From: an uncultured Saprospiraceae bacterium | GTDB taxonomy: Bacteria > Bacteroidota > Bacteroidia > Chitinophagales > Saprospiraceae | Direction: 5' to 3' | NCBI GenBank assembly: GCA_937928045.1 | Contig: CALFWO010000032.1 | Location: 1 to 64,000, forward strand | DNA: 64,000 bases | In this document: positions 18,395 to 28,700 of the stretch, piece after piece | Layout: the number at the start of each line of letters is the position of its first letter | Position numbering within the stretch: position 1 is the stretch's first letter | Notes under the pieces: model-generated | Told to the model about the DNA's origin: nothing | Database searches by the model: none | What the model saw: the letters and a program-made list of their open reading frames with translations, nothing else | Made by a program: the position numbers and the translations under genes

Positions 18395-18994
18395 ATGAGT
18401 GGAGTGTGGGATCAGATTAAAAGACTGTTTAATCAAGTTGAAAAAAGTGATTCAAATCAGCCAGTGGTCCACGAAATTATACAGCGTTCAAATTTAGAAC
18501 AAAATTTTCTCAGTCAATTCAAACTCGGGATTACTTTTAGACAAATATTAGATTGGATTCGAGATGAATATAAAGTCCGTCCACAAAATAAGAGTGGCAA
18601 TAAGAAAGATCATTTACAATTTGTAAAAACGAAGGGACTAAGTGGGTTCATTATTTTTTTCAACCAAACCAACTATACACAGGAGGAGACGATCGCATTC
18701 TTCGATTCTTTAAAAGCTAAAATACTTGAAGAAAATTATGTCAGTTACGTTTCTGATAGCAGAGCCTTTGTTAAAGATGGAAACAAAGAAGAAGTGCAGC
18801 GACACTACTTAAAACCTTCGCTACGTAAGTCAACTGAAAAATTACTACCTCAACTTTTCGGAAATATTAATATTGAATTAGTTCTAAAAAATAATAAAAC
18901 TCAATATTTAAAATTTGTAGCCACGCATTATAAAGATCATCTATTCCAAGAAGTAGTTCCGTTTGAACAATTGATCAACTTCATCACTAAATAG
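18395..18994 (+). CDS. Hypothetical protein downstream of CvpA-like gene
   Basis: About 199 residues from the ATG at 18395 (MSGVWDQIKRLFNQ); a GTG 6 bp upstream is an alternative. No signal peptide or membrane segment; mixed alpha/beta and rather basic. Segments such as GLSGFIIFFNQTNYTQEETI and VKDGNKEEVQRHYLKPSLR do not bring a known family to mind. It follows the CvpA-like gene in the same direction and ends 5 bp before the convergent obg stop. Probably a soluble cytoplasmic protein; function not assigned. Confidence 0.7.
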   Translation: MSGVWDQIKRLFNQVEKSDSNQPVVHEIIQRSNLEQNFLSQFKLGITFRQILDWIRDEYKVRPQNKSGNKKDHLQFVKTKGLSGFIIFFNQTNYTQEETIAFFDSLKAKILEENYVSYVSDSRAFVKDGNKEEVQRHYLKPSLRKSTEKLLPQLFGNINIELVLKNNKTQYLKFVATHYKDHLFQEVVPFEQLINFITK

Positions 18995-18999
18995 TCAAT

Positions 19000-19992
19000 C
19001 TAAGCATTGAGCAATTCCCAAATTTTATCTTTAAGTTGATCTAAACCTTGCTGTGCTACTGAAGAAATAAACATGGATGGAATATGGGTTGGGATTTCAC
19101 TTTTCAGCAACTCTTTCAATTCTTCGTCCAATAGATCTGATTTCGTTATCGCCAATAACCTCGGTTTATCTAACAATTCCTTGTTGAACATTTCAAGCTC
19201 ACGATTCAATATGTTATATTCTTTCTTGATGTCATCAGTATCAGCAGGAATCATAAACAAAAGCAATGAATTTCGCTCGATATGTCGTAAAAAACGATGG
19301 CCCAAGCCTTTTCCTTCATGAGCATTTTCAATGATCCCCGGAATATCGGCCATGATAAATGATCTATCGGAACGATACTTTACAATTCCCAAGTTCGGTA
19401 CCAAAGTAGTAAAGGGGTAAGCCCCAATCTTTGGTTTCGCTGCAGAAAGAACTGAGAGCAAAGTAGATTTTCCAGCATTTGGAAATCCAACAAGACCAAC
19501 ATCAGCTAAAACTTTTAGCTCCAATATTTTCCATTCCTCACGGCCCAGTTCACCAGGCTGAGCAAATCTTGGTGTTTGATTCGTAGCAGATTTGAAGTGC
19601 GCATTTCCTTGCCCCCCTCTTCCTCCCGGCGTCAGAATTTCTTCCTGGCCATCTTCGCTTATCTCAAAATCAACTTCGCCGGATTCAAAATCCTTGGCGA
19701 TCGTTCCAATAGGAACTCTTAAGATAATATCTTCTCCAGATGCTCCTGAACTATGACTTCCGCTGCCATTCATTCCTGGTGATGCGATAATGTGCTTACG
19801 ATACTTTAGGGGTAGTAATGTCCACATGTTCCGATCTCCAACCACGATGATGTGACCTCCACGCCCCCCATCTCCGCCATCAGGACCTCCCTTAGCTGTT
19901 CTTTTATCCCTAAAAAAGTGAGCAGAACCAGCACCGCCGGCACCTGATCTACAACAAATTTTTACGTAATCGACGAAGTTTTTCTCTGACAT
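19000..19992 (-). CDS. obg: Obg family GTPase
   Basis: 330 residues. The glycine-rich Obg fold covers residues 1-160 ([52 protein letters not shown]). The G domain follows with G1 [10 protein letters not shown] near residue 164, G3 [17 protein letters not shown] and G4 TKSD. Obg binds the 50S subunit and couples ribosome maturation to nucleotide status. The C-terminal OCT domain is absent, as is common outside Firmicutes. It lies 62 bp downstream of adk in the same direction, separated by a small hairpin. Confidence 0.97.
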   Translation of the reverse strand: MSEKNFVDYVKICCRSGAGGAGSAHFFRDKRTAKGGPDGGDGGRGGHIIVVGDRNMWTLLPLKYRKHIIASPGMNGSGSHSSGASGEDIILRVPIGTIAKDFESGEVDFEISEDGQEEILTPGGRGGQGNAHFKSATNQTPRFAQPGELGREEWKILELKVLADVGLVGFPNAGKSTLLSVLSAAKPKIGAYPFTTLVPNLGIVKYRSDRSFIMADIPGIIENAHEGKGLGHRFLRHIERNSLLLFMIPADTDDIKKEYNILNRELEMFNKELLDKPRLLAITKSDLLDEELKELLKSEIPTHIPSMFISSVAQQGLDQLKDKIWELLNA

Positions 19993-20005
19993 AATAGAAC
20001 AGAAA

Positions 20006-20031
20006 ATGCCATCACTTCAAAGCGATGGCAT
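20006..20031 (-). terminator. Hairpin between adk and obg
   Basis: ATGCCATC and GATGGCAT form an 8-bp stem with a 10-base loop. On the reverse strand it is followed by TTTTCTG, so it may be a weak or attenuating terminator after adk. Confidence 0.5.
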
Positions 20032-20054
20032 CTAAATTTTATGATAAATTGATC

Positions 20055-20627
20055 TTAAAGTTGATCAATCTGATTACAAATTCTTTCAAATACCTCTTCC
20101 AAAGATCCAACACCTTGGAGCTCATGAGATTTATTCTCTTTCGCGTAATAATCAAAAACCGGTCGCGTCTCTTGCTTGTAAACTTCGATTCGATTTCTAA
20201 TGATGCTTTCATCATTGTCATCGGATCTTCCAGACGTTTTTCCTCTATTTAAAATTCTAGAAACAATTTCTTCATCATCTACAGCAAGTGCAATCAATCC
20301 AGAAACTTGCGTATTCATTTCTGCTAGAATTCTATCAAGCGATTCAGATTGATTAATATTTCTTGGAAAACCATCAAATATATATCCAGCAACATCTTGA
20401 TTTGCGACCACCTTATTGGTTAGCATACCGATGGTAACTTCATCAGGCACTAGTTCACCTTTTTTAATATATTCTTTGGCTTTAAGGCCTAAAGGCGTAT
20501 TGTTCCCCATTTCGTATCTAAACAAATCCCCAGTCGAGATGTGCAATAAATTATATTTCTCAACTATCTTGCTTGCCTGCGTCCCTTTACCAGATCCTGG
20601 AGGTCCAAAAAGAATTATATTAATCAT
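20055..20627 (-). CDS. adk: Adenylate kinase
   Basis: 190 residues; interconverts ATP plus AMP and two ADP. The P-loop is GPPGSGKGTQ (residues 8-17). DGFPRNINQSESLD gives the AMP-side motif and RGKTSGRSDDNDESIIRNR the LID-hinge arginines. It is the short-LID type without the zinc-binding cysteines of some bacterial enzymes, which explains the length. The ATG at 20625-20627 starts directly with MINIILFG. Upstream, 121 bp separate it from the amidase gene. Confidence 0.97.
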   Translation of the reverse strand: MINIILFGPPGSGKGTQASKIVEKYNLLHISTGDLFRYEMGNNTPLGLKAKEYIKKGELVPDEVTIGMLTNKVVANQDVAGYIFDGFPRNINQSESLDRILAEMNTQVSGLIALAVDDEEIVSRILNRGKTSGRSDDNDESIIRNRIEVYKQETRPVFDYYAKENKSHELQGVGSLEEVFERICNQIDQL

Positions 20628-20748
20628 TTATAGCTATTTGAATCAGCAAAAGTACGGAATTTCAAAGACTCTTTGTCGATGTCCTTTCCTCTTTGAGGCA
20701 AATTGAGCAGATAAGTTTGCAATTATTTTGTAAAAACGAACAGGAGCA

Positions 20749-21528
20749 CTAATTCCGAAATTCAAATTTATCCTGATCATCTAGGAAAGCTAATTTACTT
20801 CTAAACAACATCATTGGCTCTTTTTCTACCGTTACTATTGCGATTTCTTCTTCTCTATTCATTTCATGTACTCGCTTTCCGGTGTAATCAATGCAAGCAC
20901 TATTTCCATGATAATCAAGTTGATTTGCATCGCTCCCTATTCTATTGACACCAATTACATAAGCTTGATTTTCAATGGCCCTTGCAACCAATAATGAGCG
21001 CCAGGCTTCTTTTCGCGGTGATGGCCAATTCGCTACATATAACATCAAATCATAATTCAAGTTATTCCTTGCCCAAACTGGAAATCTAAGATCATAACAA
21101 ATCTGAGGGAATATTTTCCATCCATTTACTTCAATCAGCTTTCTATCATTTCCAGCAGTAAAATTCTCATGCTCTTTCGATAGCGTAAACAAATGATGTT
21201 TATCGTAATGTTCAATTCGGCCATCAGGAAATGCAAAAATCAAACGATTGTAATTATTACCACGCTCTGATATAATAATACTTCCAGCCACAACCGCTTT
21301 CTTTTCTTCCGCATTGGATTTCATCCAATCAACCGTTTCCCCTGACATTGATTCTGAAAATTCTGCAGATGAATTCGTAAATCCAGTTGAAAATGTCTCC
21401 GGTAAGATGATTAGATCTACTGATCCATTAGCTATCCTAGAGAAATATTGTTCTAACGCCGTCCTCGTCGCAGCCGGGTTTTCCCAAACTGCGGCCATTT
21501 GAACAAGTGCGAATCTTAGTTTACTCAT
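20749..21528 (-). CDS. Carbon-nitrogen hydrolase, omega-amidase (Nit2/YafV)-like
   Basis: 259-residue nitrilase-superfamily enzyme. The catalytic triad can be placed as Glu44 (LPETFSTGF), Lys110 (YDKHHLF) and Cys144 (PQICYDLRFP). FSTGF after the Glu, DKHHLF and the overall length resemble YafV/Nit2 omega-amidases, which hydrolyse alpha-ketoglutaramate or alpha-ketosuccinamate as a repair step after transamination. This substrate assignment rests on family resemblance. The start codon lies at the base of a perfect 18-bp inverted repeat (21527-21573), so translation could be affected by RNA structure. Confidence 0.9.
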   Translation of the reverse strand: MSKLRFALVQMAAVWENPAATRTALEQYFSRIANGSVDLIILPETFSTGFTNSSAEFSESMSGETVDWMKSNAEEKKAVVAGSIIISERGNNYNRLIFAFPDGRIEHYDKHHLFTLSKEHENFTAGNDRKLIEVNGWKIFPQICYDLRFPVWARNNLNYDLMLYVANWPSPRKEAWRSLLVARAIENQAYVIGVNRIGSDANQLDYHGNSACIDYTGKRVHEMNREEEIAIVTVEKEPMMLFRSKLAFLDDQDKFEFRN

Positions 21529-21573
21529 ATTAGAAAAGGTCTTGCAGCAAAGCTACAAGACCTTTTCTAATAT
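21527..21573 (-). terminator. Perfect 18-bp inverted repeat between rplY and amidase gene, overlapping the start codon
   Basis: The arms 21527-21544 and 21556-21573 are exactly complementary over 18 bp, with an 11-base loop. On the reverse strand the 3' arm contains CCTTTTCT and ends within the amidase ATG at 21526-21528. It can act as the rplY terminator and could also hide the next gene's start in read-through RNA. Confidence 0.75.
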
Positions 21574-21590
21574 AATTGCGAAGAACTAAA

Positions 21591-22217
21591 TTATTCTGCA
21601 GCTGCGGCCTCAGCTCCTTCAGCTGTTGCATCTTCAGCAGTAGCATCATCAGAAGCATCAGCTGACTTGAGTGCTCTTGGAATTTCTACTGATGCGATTG
21701 GAATACCAGGTGCGTTCATAACTTGAACACCGTTAACAGATTGAATATCTGAAACTCTTACTGAGCTTCCTAATTCCAACTCTGAAATATCAACGTAAAG
21801 TGAATCCACGATATCCGCTGCATTACACTTGATTTTAGCTTTTCTCAATTTCTGAACAAGCTTTCCTCCTGTTTTCACACCTGGAGCTACACCAGTAAAT
21901 CGAATAGGCACTTGTAACTTTAATTTACGGTCAGCAACCATTTCCATAAAGTCCATGTGAACGATTTCGTCCGTCACTGGGTGAAAAACGACATCTTTAA
22001 GTACACATTTTACAGCTTGGTCTCCCAAAGCAACATCAACGGTCTTAAAATCTGGAGAGTAAATTAAATCTCTAACGCCCATTTTACCTGTTGTAAAATG
22101 AATGTTTTGTGCTCCTCCGTAGATTACACAAGGAATTTGTCCTGTTCTACGCGCTTGCTTTGTAGACTTTTTACCTAGATCAGTTCTTTTAGTACCTTGA
22201 ATAGCTATCGATTCCAT
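21591..22217 (-). CDS. rplY: 50S ribosomal protein L25 (Ctc family)
   Basis: 208 residues, the long Ctc/TL5-type L25 that binds 5S rRNA. The N-terminal L25 domain reads MESIAIQGTKRTDLGKKS and GQIPCVIYGG. The second TL5-like beta domain includes FMEMVADRKLKLQVPIRFTG and KTGGKLVQKLRKAKIKC. The last 30 residues are a low-complexity Ala/Glu/Asp tail (DDATAEDATAEGAEAAAAE), common in Bacteroidota members. A strong hairpin follows the stop. It is likely expressed together with prs, about 100 bp upstream. Confidence 0.96.
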   Translation of the reverse strand: MESIAIQGTKRTDLGKKSTKQARRTGQIPCVIYGGAQNIHFTTGKMGVRDLIYSPDFKTVDVALGDQAVKCVLKDVVFHPVTDEIVHMDFMEMVADRKLKLQVPIRFTGVAPGVKTGGKLVQKLRKAKIKCNAADIVDSLYVDISELELGSSVRVSDIQSVNGVQVMNAPGIPIASVEIPRALKSADASDDATAEDATAEGAEAAAAE

Positions 22218-22320
22218 AATATTTTTTATACTTTTTTTTCAAAAGGCACGCAAAGATATGAATTTCTACAACCAAATCCACTAGTTGGCTTAGATTTTAT
22301 CCTTTGAAACCTTAAATTTT

Positions 22321-23253
22321 CTATCCTTCTACGAATAAAGCCGAAATAGATCGGTTTTCATGCGTATTCCTAATTGCCCTAGCAAATAATTTAGCCGTAG
22401 AGAGTACTTTAATTTTCTTTGATTTCTCTCTTAAAGGAATGGTGTCACAAACTATCAACTCTTTCAAAGCTGACTTTTCAATATTATCATAAGCTTTGCC
22501 CGAAAGCACGGGATGTGTACAAAGTGCACGAACAGAATTGGCACCCTTCTCCATGATCAAATCTGCTGCTCTACCCAATGTTCCTGCCGTGTCCGCTAAA
22601 TCATCAACTAGGATTACATCTGCTCCGGTCACATCTCCGATTAACGTCATTCCAGCAATTTCATTTGCCTTTTTTCTATACTTATCACAAATGACCAATG
22701 GCCTTTCGAAATACTTGGCATAAGTACGGGCTCTTTTTACACCACCAACATCTGGAGACGCGAAGGTCACATTACTCAGGTCTTGCTTTTTCAAATAAGG
22801 AATAAAGATGGCTTCAGACTTTAGGTGGTCCACTGGAATATCAAAAAATCCTTGAATTTGATCCGCGTGAAAATCCATAGTCATTATCCGGTGCGCTCCA
22901 GCCGCCTCTATTAAATTAGCAATTAGCTTTGCCGAAATAGGAACCCTAGGCTTGTCCTTTCGATCTTGCCTAGCATATCCGAAATATGGAATCACAGCAG
23001 TAATATATCCTGCGCTTGCTCTTTTTACGGAATCAATCATTAATAGCAATTCCAAAAGGTTATCCGCTGGTGCGAAAGTAGATTGAATGAAAAAGACGTA
23101 AGTCCCCCTGACTGATTCATTTATGATTGGCTGCATCTCACCATCGGAAAATTTCAGAAGCGTTTTATCTCCAAGTGAATAGCCATAATAATCTGCAATC
23201 TTTTCGGCTAAATACTCAGATTTAGTGCCCGAAAAAAGTTTTACTTCGCTCAT
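22321..23253 (-). CDS. prs: Ribose-phosphate pyrophosphokinase
   Basis: 310 residues from the ATG at 23253 (MSEVKLFSG). A longer frame to 23304 exists but would add a non-homologous leader, while 310 residues is the normal Prs length. It makes PRPP from ribose 5-phosphate and ATP for purine, pyrimidine, His, Trp and NAD synthesis. Motifs: FIQSTFAPADNLLELLLMID, YFGYARQDRK (ATP flap), TMDFHADQIQGFFDIPVDH and the PRPP loop DVILVDDLADTAGT. The gene order prs then rplY on the same strand is common in bacteria. Confidence 0.97.
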   Translation of the reverse strand: MSEVKLFSGTKSEYLAEKIADYYGYSLGDKTLLKFSDGEMQPIINESVRGTYVFFIQSTFAPADNLLELLLMIDSVKRASAGYITAVIPYFGYARQDRKDKPRVPISAKLIANLIEAAGAHRIMTMDFHADQIQGFFDIPVDHLKSEAIFIPYLKKQDLSNVTFASPDVGGVKRARTYAKYFERPLVICDKYRKKANEIAGMTLIGDVTGADVILVDDLADTAGTLGRAADLIMEKGANSVRALCTHPVLSGKAYDNIEKSALKELIVCDTIPLREKSKKIKVLSTAKLFARAIRNTHENRSISALFVEG

Positions 23254-23301
23254 GAAAAATGTTTGTTGTTGGTGAAATGATCGTTCAGCGCTTTGGTCGT
23301 A

Positions 23302-23309
23302 CAAAAGTA
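23302..23309 (-). promoter_or_regulatory. Candidate -7 promoter box for prs
   Basis: On the reverse strand TACTTTTG matches TAnnTTTG exactly, 48 bp before the prs ATG. A matching -33 TTG is not evident. Confidence 0.3.
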
Positions 23310-23483
23310 AAAATCATTCTCGACGCATTGCATTATTCTGGCCACTTTCCGACAAAGTTTTGTCAACTATTTACTTTGAGACAACCTTTACCAGAGTTTG
23401 ACCGAATTTTATCAACGTTTGTAGAAAGAATTCATCAAATTGCCTTGAAAACAATAGATTTAAGGTAAGCACAATGTACCATC

Positions 23484-24080
23484 ATGACATTACTTTTTTT
23501 CGGAGATTGGTTTAGAGAGTTAAGTGGTCTAGAACAAGTGTTCTGGGGGATGTCTCTAATCTTCAGTGTACTATTTGTAATTCAATTCGTAGTCAGCCTA
23601 TTTGGTTTTGATTTCGATGCTGATGTGGAAACAGATCTCTCTACAGCCGATGGCGGCATTGAAGCTGATTTTAGCCTCCTTTCACTAAGGAGTGTGATCG
23701 CTTTTTTCACATTTTTTAGTTGGACTGGCGTATTGATGATAAAAAATGGCGCAAGCCTTTTAGCAATATTGGTAGGATCTTCTTTCTCCGGACTGTTGGC
23801 TTTCGGGATTGTGGCATACCTACTTTATTTATTTTCGAAGTTCAATCAAAGTGGAACTGTAGACATGGATCAAGCCCTATTCCAAAAAGGAGAAGTGTAT
23901 CTCACTGTACCTGGCGGAAAAGAAGGGATGGGAAAAGTACAAATTCAACTTGGCCAAAATTTGAAAGAACTTCGTGCAATCACCGATGGAGATTCTCTGC
24001 CAACTGGATCAAAAATCAGAGTGATAGAAGTACTTGAAGACAATCTGCTAGTCGTAGAAGCCTTTGAGCCGTTGAATTAA
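23484..24080 (+). CDS. NfeD-like membrane protein, flotillin partner
   Basis: 198 residues. Three to four hydrophobic stretches in the N-terminal 125 residues (FWGMSLIFSVLFVIQFVVSL, SVIAFFTFFSWTGVLM, LLAFGIVAYLLYLF). They are followed by a C-terminal OB-like beta domain (GEVYLTVPGGKEGMGKVQIQ, TGSKIRVIEVLEDNLLVVEA). This is the layout of B. subtilis YuaF, the NfeD-like protein encoded with flotillin FloT. The flotillin gene starts 22 bp downstream, which supports the pairing. Probable role: organising membrane microdomains with its partner. Confidence 0.85.
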   Translation: MTLLFFGDWFRELSGLEQVFWGMSLIFSVLFVIQFVVSLFGFDFDADVETDLSTADGGIEADFSLLSLRSVIAFFTFFSWTGVLMIKNGASLLAILVGSSFSGLLAFGIVAYLLYLFSKFNQSGTVDMDQALFQKGEVYLTVPGGKEGMGKVQIQLGQNLKELRAITDGDSLPTGSKIRVIEVLEDNLLVVEAFEPLN

Positions 24081-24102
24081 CAAATATCAAAACAAACAAT
24101 TT

Positions 24103-25542
24103 ATGGGAGCATCCATTTTAATTTTAGTAGCAGCATTTGTAGGCTTAATGGCCTTAATGTTACTTTTCTTCATAGCTAGATATAAACGCTGTCCTTCAGA
24201 TAAAATACTAGTTGTCTATGGACGAACAGGACAAGGTTCTGCAAAAACACTAGCTGGTGGAGCCGTCTTTGTCTGGCCAGTTATTCAAGATTATGAATAC
24301 TTGGACTTAACACCAATATCCATCGATGTGGATTTAAGAGGGGCTTTGAGTAAGCAAAATATTCGCGTAAATGTTCCTTCTCGTTTTACCGTCGGGGTAT
24401 CTAACGAACCTGGAGTTATGTTAAATGCTGCAGAAAGACTTTTAGGAAAAACGAATGATCAAATCAGAGACATTTCTAAGGATATCATATTTGGACAACT
24501 GCGTTTAGTAGTAGCAACTATGGATATTGAAGAAATTAACTCTGACAGAGATAAATTCTTAACCAATGTGGCCAGCAATGTTGGAGCGGAATTGAGGAAA
24601 ATTGGATTACAACTGATCAATGTGAATGTAACGGATATCCAAGATGAATCTGGATATATAGAAGCATTAGGTAAGAACGCTGCGGCGAAAGCGATTAACG
24701 ATGCAAAGCGATCGGTAGCTGAGAAAAACAGAGATGGATCTATTGGGGAGGCGAAGGCAAACCAAGACAAAAGAATTCAAGTTTCTGAAGCCGATGCCAT
24801 TGCCAAAGTCGGAGAAGCAGCTGCACAAGCAAATGCTATAGATGGGGAAAATGAGGCCGCAATAAGAATGGCCGCTTCGAATGCTGAAAGGAGACAAAAG
24901 GAAGCTGAAGCCCTACGTATCGCAACTTCTTCAGAAAAAATTCAAGCGGCAAAAGCTTTGGAAGAGGCTTACGTGGCAGAGCAAGAGGCAGAGATGGCAA
25001 GAGCAAAGCGAGAAAAAGCGACACTTGAAGCTGATGCGATTGTTAACGCAGAGATTGCCAAGCGCCAATTAGAAATAGATGCAGAGGCGAAAGCGGAGCA
25101 AATCAGAAGATTAGCAAAAGGTGAAGCGGATGCGATCTTTTTGAAAAAGGAGGCTGAGGCGAGAGGTATTCAAGAAATCTTAAACAAGCAAGCCGAAGGA
25201 TTTAAGCAAATTGTTGATGCCACTGGCGGTAATTCTAAAGAAGCCGTGTTGATGATCATTGCAGATAAATTGGAAGAACTTGTTAAAACACAAGTTGAAG
25301 CTGTTAAAAACATAAAGATTGACAAGGTTACCGTTTGGGAAAATGGTGGTGGTGGAGATGGAGACGGAACTTCCACTTCTAATTTTGTCTCCGGTCTTTA
25401 TAAATCGGTTCCTCCTTTGACAGACCTATTCAATATGGCAGGAATGAACTTGCCAGATTACTTAGGAAGCAAAGAAGAGGCGAAAAATAACCCATCGGCG
25501 GATGAAACAACAACTGTAGAAATCATAGAGCCCGAAAGTTAA
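24103..25542 (+). CDS. Flotillin-family SPFH protein
   Basis: 479 residues. The N-terminal membrane anchor (MGASILILVAAFVGLMALML) is followed by the SPFH/band-7 domain (KILVVYGRTGQGSAKTLAGG, PSRFTVGVSNEPGVML, IGLQLINVNVTDIQDESGYI). A long Ala/Glu-rich coiled coil (about 200-380, EAEALRIATSSEKIQAAKAL) is typical of flotillins. The tail is glycine-rich and then acidic. Flotillins scaffold ordered membrane domains. It is the second gene of a two-gene operon with the NfeD-like protein and is followed by a strong terminator. Confidence 0.93.
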   Translation: MGASILILVAAFVGLMALMLLFFIARYKRCPSDKILVVYGRTGQGSAKTLAGGAVFVWPVIQDYEYLDLTPISIDVDLRGALSKQNIRVNVPSRFTVGVSNEPGVMLNAAERLLGKTNDQIRDISKDIIFGQLRLVVATMDIEEINSDRDKFLTNVASNVGAELRKIGLQLINVNVTDIQDESGYIEALGKNAAAKAINDAKRSVAEKNRDGSIGEAKANQDKRIQVSEADAIAKVGEAAAQANAIDGENEAAIRMAASNAERRQKEAEALRIATSSEKIQAAKALEEAYVAEQEAEMARAKREKATLEADAIVNAEIAKRQLEIDAEAKAEQIRRLAKGEADAIFLKKEAEARGIQEILNKQAEGFKQIVDATGGNSKEAVLMIIADKLEELVKTQVEAVKNIKIDKVTVWENGGGGDGDGTSTSNFVSGLYKSVPPLTDLFNMAGMNLPDYLGSKEEAKNNPSADETTTVEIIEPES

Positions 25543-25564
25543 AGGCTTTGAAAAACCAAGTATG

Positions 25565-25598
25565 GCCTGTATTCTAAATAAGGATACAGGCTTTTTTT
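25565..25598 (+). terminator. Rho-independent terminator after flotillin gene
   Basis: GCCTGTAT and ATACAGGC form an 8-bp stem, extendable by a G-U and a C-G pair, followed by seven T residues. Confidence 0.85.
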
Positions 25599-25729
25599 GT
25601 CTTTGTAACGATAGTAGGTTCCACTTTTAGTAAATCATTTGCATGTTACGCTAATAATCAGCATTTTGCAAGTCCTATCTAATTCCTACTTCCCAAGATC
25701 CGATTCAAATAAACTAGTTCAACTAACTG

Positions 25730-28700
25730 ATGACCACACGCCCAATTAGGATTATATTTTCCTTTTTATTCATATGTGTCTCGTTAATGGTGCATAGTCA
25801 GGATGTTGTTGCCAAAATTACGGGCTCAACGACTAATGGATGCATACCATTTGATATCGAATTCTACAATGCATCATCGGGACCCATAGATTCAATTCTT
25901 TGGGAATTCCAGTCTGGTGATTCAGTTTCTTCGACAGAAGAAAACCCAGTGATCAATTATAATGAGGTAGGCCAATTCAGAGTATTGCTAACAGTTTTTG
26001 GCAATGGGCTAGTTGCTAAGGATAGTGTTTTTGTAAAAGCTTTCGATCCAAAACCCAAACCTACTTTTAATTTCCAAACTACTGGTTTAACCGTTTCCTT
26101 TGAAAATGAAACTCCTCATAGCCCAGAATACCAATGGGACTTTGGCGATGGTACATTTTCAAGTGAGAAAAACCCAACACATACTTACTCTGACGAGGGA
26201 ACATACATTGTCAGTCTTATTGCAGCAAATAGTTGCACAGCTGTTACCAAAGCAGATGTTCTAGTTTTGGCCAATCATAATCCACCAACCTATACCGCCA
26301 ATGAAGTAGGAATGCCTTATCAAGGAGATTTCAAACCTGGAGTAAACCTAGGCTACTTTCCTCCATGGAATGATAGAACCCTTTCCGACATTGCTGCAGG
26401 TCGTCCCGACCTTGGAGTAAAAGGAGTAGGCGTTAAAGCCATTCGGCCAGGACTATTCGATTCTTTCATTCAACAATTTGGATGGGATGCTAGAATTGAA
26501 ACTTATGAACACTTCAAAGGAAATGGATTGATTGACAATACTTTAATTGTTGGATTTCCTTCAGAAGAACATCGTGATACTACTTTTTACTGTGATGATC
26601 ACCAGTCAGAATTGTTCGCAAATCTCTATGCACCAATATGGGATAATGGTGAAAATGGAACACCTATAAATGACGACAATTATTTTGCGCAATATTTATA
26701 CAAACTAGTCAATTTAAAAAAGGAGTACATACAATTCTATGAGATTTGGAATGAGCCTGGTTTTGACTTTACCAATGTTACGGGATATTTACCGGCAGGT
26801 ACAGAAGGAAATTGGTTTGACAACAATCCTGATCCTTGTGATTATAAATTAAGAGCGCCCATTTTTCATTACGTCAGAACATTACGGATAGCTTGGGAAG
26901 TCATCAAAGCAGTCGATCCAGATGCCTATGTGACTTTAGCAGCTGTGGGCTACCCTTCCTTTTTGGATGCTGTACTAAGAAATTCAGATAATCCCAATGA
27001 TGGTTCAACAACGACTGATTACCCGTTAAAAGGTGGTGCTTATTTCGATGCAATCGGAATTCATACTTATCCGCACTTCGATGGAACATTGAGAGCTTGG
27101 AATCAAAGCATTCAAGATTTTGATTATTTCAGACATTCGGATAAAGCCATTACAAGCATTCCGGATACAAAATTATCCTTCGAAAATATATTGAGTAATT
27201 ATGGGTATGATGGACAGACCTATCCAGACAAAGAATGGATTATTACTGAGATCAATGTACCTAGAAAAGCATTTTTTGATTTCATCGGATCGGAAGAAGC
27301 TCAAATAAATTTTTTAATTAAATCATATGTAGAATGTGTCCGCTCGGACATCAGACAGATGCATGTTTTTGATATGGCTGAATCTCACTATATCGATGAA
27401 GCGAGTACCGAATTTCACATGATGGGATTCTATCAAAGATTGTATTCATTATTTCCTTATGATCAAATCGTAAACAATGGAGGAATGGCTTTTAAAACAG
27501 CTTCTGACCAATTGTTTAGATCAACTTTAGATAAAGACAGAACTGCTGCTTTGCAACTGCCAGAACATTTGGATGGCGCTGCTTTTTTAGATATTGAAGG
27601 CTACTATACTTATGTGCTTTGGGCCAAGACTTCTGAAGATATGTCTGAGATCGCATCCGGAACTTATAATTTCCCTGCTGCATTGAATATTAATGAATTA
27701 GAAAAAAGAGAATGGGACAATGGTTATAGTGATGAATTTAGCACCAGTGGTTCTCAAAATATACAGCTAACAGGTACACCTATTTTTCTAAAGGATTTGA
27801 ACGAGCGGGTTTTAGTTGCTCCTACTCCATTCTTTGACTTTGAAGTTATTAATACTTGCTCACCAGCTATGGTGGAATTTTTTGATGCGTCTACATCTAA
27901 TACGACAAGTTGGGAATGGTCTTTTCCTGGTGGAACACCTTCTAGTTCTACAGAACAGAATCCAATGACCGTTTATTCTGAGCCAGGAGAATACGATGTA
28001 ACACTAACAGTCAGTAATTCCGAAGGCTCAAAGACATTAACACAGACGCGGATTGTTGAAGTCGTGAATACCATTCCCGAAGCTGATTTTGAAGTGGACA
28101 TATTTGGAATACAACTAAGCTCTCACAACTACTCCAGTAACGCGACTAGTTACATTTGGGACATGGGAGATTCTAATATTTATGAAGAAAATAATCCTTC
28201 CCATGAATTTGCGACCCCTGGATATTTCACAATAACTTTGTATGCAATTAATGGTTGTGATACGGCCACACATAGTCAAGATGTAATCGTATTGCCGGAT
28301 CTTATTACTCCAAGGCCGAACTTCTTTAGTGTCCAACCTGGTGGATGTGTAGGAGATACCATATATATGATGGATGCTTCCACCCTTAATACTGAAACTT
28401 GGTATTGGGTTTTCGAAGGGGGAAGTCCAAGTATCTCAACAGAAAGAAATCCTAAGATAGTTTATGACCAAACCGGTTCTTATGATGTACTTTTAGTAGT
28501 AGGAAATGAATCAGGCACGGACACTAGATATAGAGGGAATTTCATTAAGATCAATGAAGCACCAACTGCCAATTTTGAAATTTCACAAAACGGATCGGAA
28601 ATAATGCTAACCAACCAATCTGAAGAAGGTCTAACTTATCTTTGGGATTTTGGTGATGGCGCTATTAGTGATGAAATTAACCCTACATATGATTACAGCT

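Noticed and set aside
23259-23468. Forward open frame of 69 codons in the prs/NfeD spacer
   Set aside because: It covers the likely prs promoter area, has no motif and is short. A real small gene cannot be excluded but nothing supports it.
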